Shown: piece after piece, positions 61,386 to 64,000 of the stretch
Numbering within the stretch: the stretch's first letter is position 1
How the letters are laid out: every line of letters starts with the position of its first letter
Source of the DNA: an uncultured Oscillospiraceae bacterium
GTDB taxonomy: Bacteria; Bacillota; Clostridia; Oscillospirales; Oscillospiraceae
Assembly (NCBI GenBank): GCA_947627325.1
Contig: CANQVO010000004.1
Coordinates: 153,517-217,516 of the forward strand
DNA length: 64,000 nt
Reading direction: 5' to 3'
Translations under genes and position numbers: made by a program
Notes under the pieces: generated by a model
What the model was told of the DNA's origin: nothing
Seen by the model: the letters and a program-made list of their open reading frames with translations, nothing else
The model's database searches: none

Positions 61386-63833
61386 ATGAAAGGAAGAAAA
61401 CTGCTGGCTCTGGCCCTGGCGTTGGCGCTGACCCTGGGTCTGGCCGCCCCCGCCCTGGCCGCGGAGACCGCCACCCACGCCGACTACGCCGATCTGATGA
61501 TCCAGGACCCCAAGACCGGCGCGTACCGCTGGGAGTGGGCCTGGGCCACCATTGACGACACCATTGCCAAGGGGCTGTTCATCGGCTACACCCCCTACGT
61601 AGACGCCCAGGGCAACACCATCACCAACTTCGGCCCCGGGGACGTGGTCACCCAGTCCGTGGGCCTGACCCTCTGCGCCCGGATGATGGTGGACAAGGAC
61701 CTGCGGGAGCAGATCCTGGCCGACCGGCTGGAGCAGATGCGGAAGATCATCCCCGGCACCGCCGCCGACCCCGACGACGAAAACGCCCCCTTCATGTGGT
61801 TCCGCCGGGAGGCGGCGGCCTGCCTGGAGCTGGGCATCATCGACGCCGACGGCCTGCTGGACCTGCGGGACGGCGACCTCCTGGGCGGGCCCATGACCAA
61901 GGCGGAGTTCGCCAAGTACCTGGTCCGGGCCATGGGCCTGGAGGACTTCGCCATGAGCCTGAACGCCGACGTCCTGCCCTTTACCGACGCGGCGAAGATC
62001 ACCCGGGAGTACCGGCCCTACGTAAAGCTCCTGTCCACCTACGGGGTGCTCACCGGGGATGAGAACGGCAACTTTAACCCCGACTCCGGCATGAACCGGG
62101 CCGTCTGCGCCACCATGCTGTCCCGGGCCATCGAGAATATCGTCGTGGGGCACCAGGTGGACCTGGAGCTGCCCAACTACACCGACTACGTCTGGGCCGC
62201 CGGCACCATCAAGGGCGTGGACGTGGACAACTCCGGCCGCCGGACCCTCACCCTGGCCGACCCCTACGGCGTGGAGCGCAGCTACGAGCTCCCCTCCAGC
62301 GTCAAGGTCTACCTCTACAACAAGCTGGGCGACGCCACCGACCTGAAGATCGGCTCCTACGCCAAGCTGGTCTACGCCACCGACAAGACCACCATCGCCT
62401 CCATCCGCCTGACCCCCGCGGGGCTGCTGAGCAAGATCTCCGGCAGCTGTGACGGCGTGGACGCCGAGGCGGTCACCGTGGATGGCGTGGACTACGCCCT
62501 GGACCGCTTCACCCTGGTCTCCGCCGGGGGCAAGACCGGGGGCGCGGAGGTCATCGACCCCCTGTCCGACTACACCCGGGCGGAACTTCTGGCCAACAGC
62601 CAGGGGGTGGCCCTCACCCTGGCCCTCTCCGGCGGCACCCGCCAGGTGGAGGGCATCCTGGCTGACGTGAACATCAACTCCAGCGCCACCAGTTCCACCA
62701 CCACCATCACCGTCAACAGCTTCAGCGGCCTGCCCAGCACCTACACCCTGCCCCACACCGTCGCCGTCACCGTCAACGGCCAGGAGGGGGAGCTGCGGTT
62801 CAGCCACAAGGGCCAGCACGTGATCCTCCGGGTGGACGACGACCGCCAGAGCGACGTGGTGAGCGTGAATGTGGACACGGCCACCAGCTACGTCCAGGGC
62901 GTTTTGAACACCCTCTCCACCGACCGCGACGGCGTCCGCCAGATCCAGATCACCAAGACCAGCGACGCCAAGCGCACCCCCTATGAGGTCCAGGACACCT
63001 GCGCCACCTATTACGGCGGCGAGCCGGTGAGCTACAACGCCATCACCCCCGGCTGTTACGTCACCGCCAAGCTGGAGGGCGGCGTGGTCACCGAGATCTC
63101 CGCCTGGAGCGGCACGGAGGAGGTCACCGGCGTACTCACCTCCCTGACCCCCGCCGACCCCACCGTTCTCACCGTCACCAAGGAGGACGGCTCCGCCATC
63201 CAGTTCGCCATCCCCCTGGACGAGCTGGACGAGCTGGAGGTCACCGTGGACGGCAAGAAGGCCAACCTCACTGAGGTCAACACCGGGGACACCGTGAAGG
63301 TCACCCTGCGCTACCACCAGTTGGTCCAGATCGACGCCACCCCCCGGGCGGCGGACGTGACGGGCACGCTGGACTCCCTGACCCGCAAGTCTGACGGCAG
63401 TACCGTGCTGAACGTCCGCTTTACCGACGGCACCGAGCGGCAGTACACCGCCTTCTCCGGCACCACCGTCACCCAAAACGGCCTGACCGTCTCCCTGGCC
63501 GACGTCCAGCCCCCCACTCAGGTGGCGCTGGTCACCGAGGGGGACACCGTCCTGTCCATCCAGATCACCGGCGCGTCCGTCCGGCAGGACAGCGTGGAGG
63601 GCATCATCTACACCAAGGACGACCAGGCCCGTATCGTCACCGTCTTGGTGGATCTCAACGGCCAGTCCCGGCGGGTCAACATCCACATCAGCAACGACGC
63701 CACCATGGTGGACGCCGCCACCGGCGAGACGATCCGGGGCATCCTGCGCCTCTCTAACGGCGAGACCATCCAGGCATATGGCAGCTACAACTCCGACGGC
63801 AGCTTCGAGGCCAAGCTCGTCGTGCGGAAGTGA
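61386..63833 (+). CDS. SLH-domain surface protein of unknown function, 815 residues
   Basis: ATG at 61386 follows GGAGGTG and gives a clean signal peptide (KLLALALALALTLGLAAPAL-AA). Residues about 30-255 form SLH-like repeats: WATIDDTIAKGLFIGY, then ACLELGIIDADGLLDLRDGD and YVKLLSTYGVLTGDENGNFN. Unlike the PL9 lyase, they sit at the N-terminus. The rest, about 560 residues, is beta-rich and repetitive, with recurring phrases of the form 'V-x-G-x-L-x-S-L' and 'V-x-V-D'; no enzyme motif is seen. It is probably a structural wall or S-layer protein. A monocistronic gene with a strong promoter and terminator. Confidence 0.85.
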   Translation: MKGRKLLALALALALTLGLAAPALAAETATHADYADLMIQDPKTGAYRWEWAWATIDDTIAKGLFIGYTPYVDAQGNTITNFGPGDVVTQSVGLTLCARMMVDKDLREQILADRLEQMRKIIPGTAADPDDENAPFMWFRREAAACLELGIIDADGLLDLRDGDLLGGPMTKAEFAKYLVRAMGLEDFAMSLNADVLPFTDAAKITREYRPYVKLLSTYGVLTGDENGNFNPDSGMNRAVCATMLSRAIENIVVGHQVDLELPNYTDYVWAAGTIKGVDVDNSGRRTLTLADPYGVERSYELPSSVKVYLYNKLGDATDLKIGSYAKLVYATDKTTIASIRLTPAGLLSKISGSCDGVDAEAVTVDGVDYALDRFTLVSAGGKTGGAEVIDPLSDYTRAELLANSQGVALTLALSGGTRQVEGILADVNINSSATSSTTTITVNSFSGLPSTYTLPHTVAVTVNGQEGELRFSHKGQHVILRVDDDRQSDVVSVNVDTATSYVQGVLNTLSTDRDGVRQIQITKTSDAKRTPYEVQDTCATYYGGEPVSYNAITPGCYVTAKLEGGVVTEISAWSGTEEVTGVLTSLTPADPTVLTVTKEDGSAIQFAIPLDELDELEVTVDGKKANLTEVNTGDTVKVTLRYHQLVQIDATPRAADVTGTLDSLTRKSDGSTVLNVRFTDGTERQYTAFSGTTVTQNGLTVSLADVQPPTQVALVTEGDTVLSIQITGASVRQDSVEGIIYTKDDQARIVTVLVDLNGQSRRVNIHISNDATMVDAATGETIRGILRLSNGETIQAYGSYNSDGSFEAKLVVRK

Positions 63834-63850
63834 CCCCCACCCCGACCACA

Positions 63851-63886
63851 AAAGCCCCCGGCGGTGTATAGCCGCCGGGGGCTTTT
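63851..63886 (+). terminator. Intrinsic terminator of the SLH protein gene
   Basis: A stem AAAGCCCCCGGCGG / CCGCCGGGGGCTTT is followed by TTTAC. Confidence 0.93.
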
Positions 63887-63894
63887 TACAGTTG

Positions 63895-64000
63895 GCGGGC
63901 AGGGGATCGTCCGTGATGGCGAAGTTTGTCCTCCCGAACGGGGGTGTTGCTTGCCCGAACCGGGCAGGGGACGTGCGCCTGCCCGGCGCGGGGGCCAGGA
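63895..64000 (+). repeat. Structured intergenic repeat, copy E (cut by the window end)
   Basis: The head module is complete: GTCCTCCCGA, the hairpin TTGCCCG/CGGGCA, and the GGCGCGGGGGCC block. The window stops at CCAGGA, the first bases of the 22-bp hairpin. It has the same orientation as copies A and C. Confidence 0.85.

Overview
The window comes from a GC-rich, spore-forming Clostridia bacterium. The best fit is a gut Oscillospiraceae lineage of the Flavonifractor/Pseudoflavonifractor/Intestinimonas kind. This is inferred from gene content: SpoIIID, a CwlJ/GerQ germination pair, LexA, SLH-anchored surface proteins, an F-type ATP synthase, strong AGGAGG ribosome binding sites and near-consensus SigA promoters. 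The genus cannot be fixed from the sequence alone.

Layout. 1-5000: a branched-chain amino acid ABC importer (livJ partial, then livHMGF). 5000-10700: one 1815-residue secreted polysaccharide lyase of family PL9 ending in three SLH repeats. 10900-13340: a CLC anion channel/antiporter divergent from a DEDDh exonuclease with a zinc ribbon. 13340-14500: a gene-free block with two convergent copies of a structured repeat around a small-RNA candidate. 14500-19500: a small XRE regulator divergent from a secreted protein, then lepA and a second XRE regulator. 19600-25640: a heterodimeric ABC exporter, lexA with its own SOS box, a ferritin-like protein and a lipid kinase. 25800-27800: galE-galM. 27900-31500: a DtxR-type regulator and the feoA-feoA-feoB-Cys-rich protein operon, with three matching palindromic operators. 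31600-38990: a secreted deacetylase-like protein, asnS, spoIIID, a LysM/G5/M23 peptidase, and a polar amino acid ABC importer. 39000-40220: gerQ and cwlJ. 40220-41260: a second gene-free block with two more copies of the structured repeat. 41260-46730: topoisomerase IV/gyrase subunit A, a YitT protein, a lipoprotein, pta and a TSCPD protein. 46900-49900: a two-component system, a low-GC membrane protein and a TfoX-like protein. 49980-50940: a tRNA cluster (Val, Glu, Met) with two kinds of tandem repeat. 51100-58120: the complete atpIBEFHAGDC operon. 58190-61250: nadE and a two-gene chromate transporter. 61280-63840: an SLH protein behind a large promoter palindrome. The window ends inside a fifth copy of the structured repeat.

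How it fits together. The cell imports amino acids (two ABC systems) and iron (Feo under a DtxR-type repressor), metabolises galactose (galE, galM), makes acetyl phosphate (pta), and may couple its ATP synthase to Na+ (two-carboxylate c subunit). It holds pectin-degrading and structural proteins on its surface through SLH repeats. Sporulation and germination genes are scattered through the window.

The most unusual non-coding signal is a repeat of about 340-420 bp, present in four complete or nearly complete copies and one copy cut by the window end. Its hairpins differ between copies by paired, compensatory base changes, and one copy ends in an intrinsic terminator. It is the best candidate here for an undescribed RNA or mobile element family.
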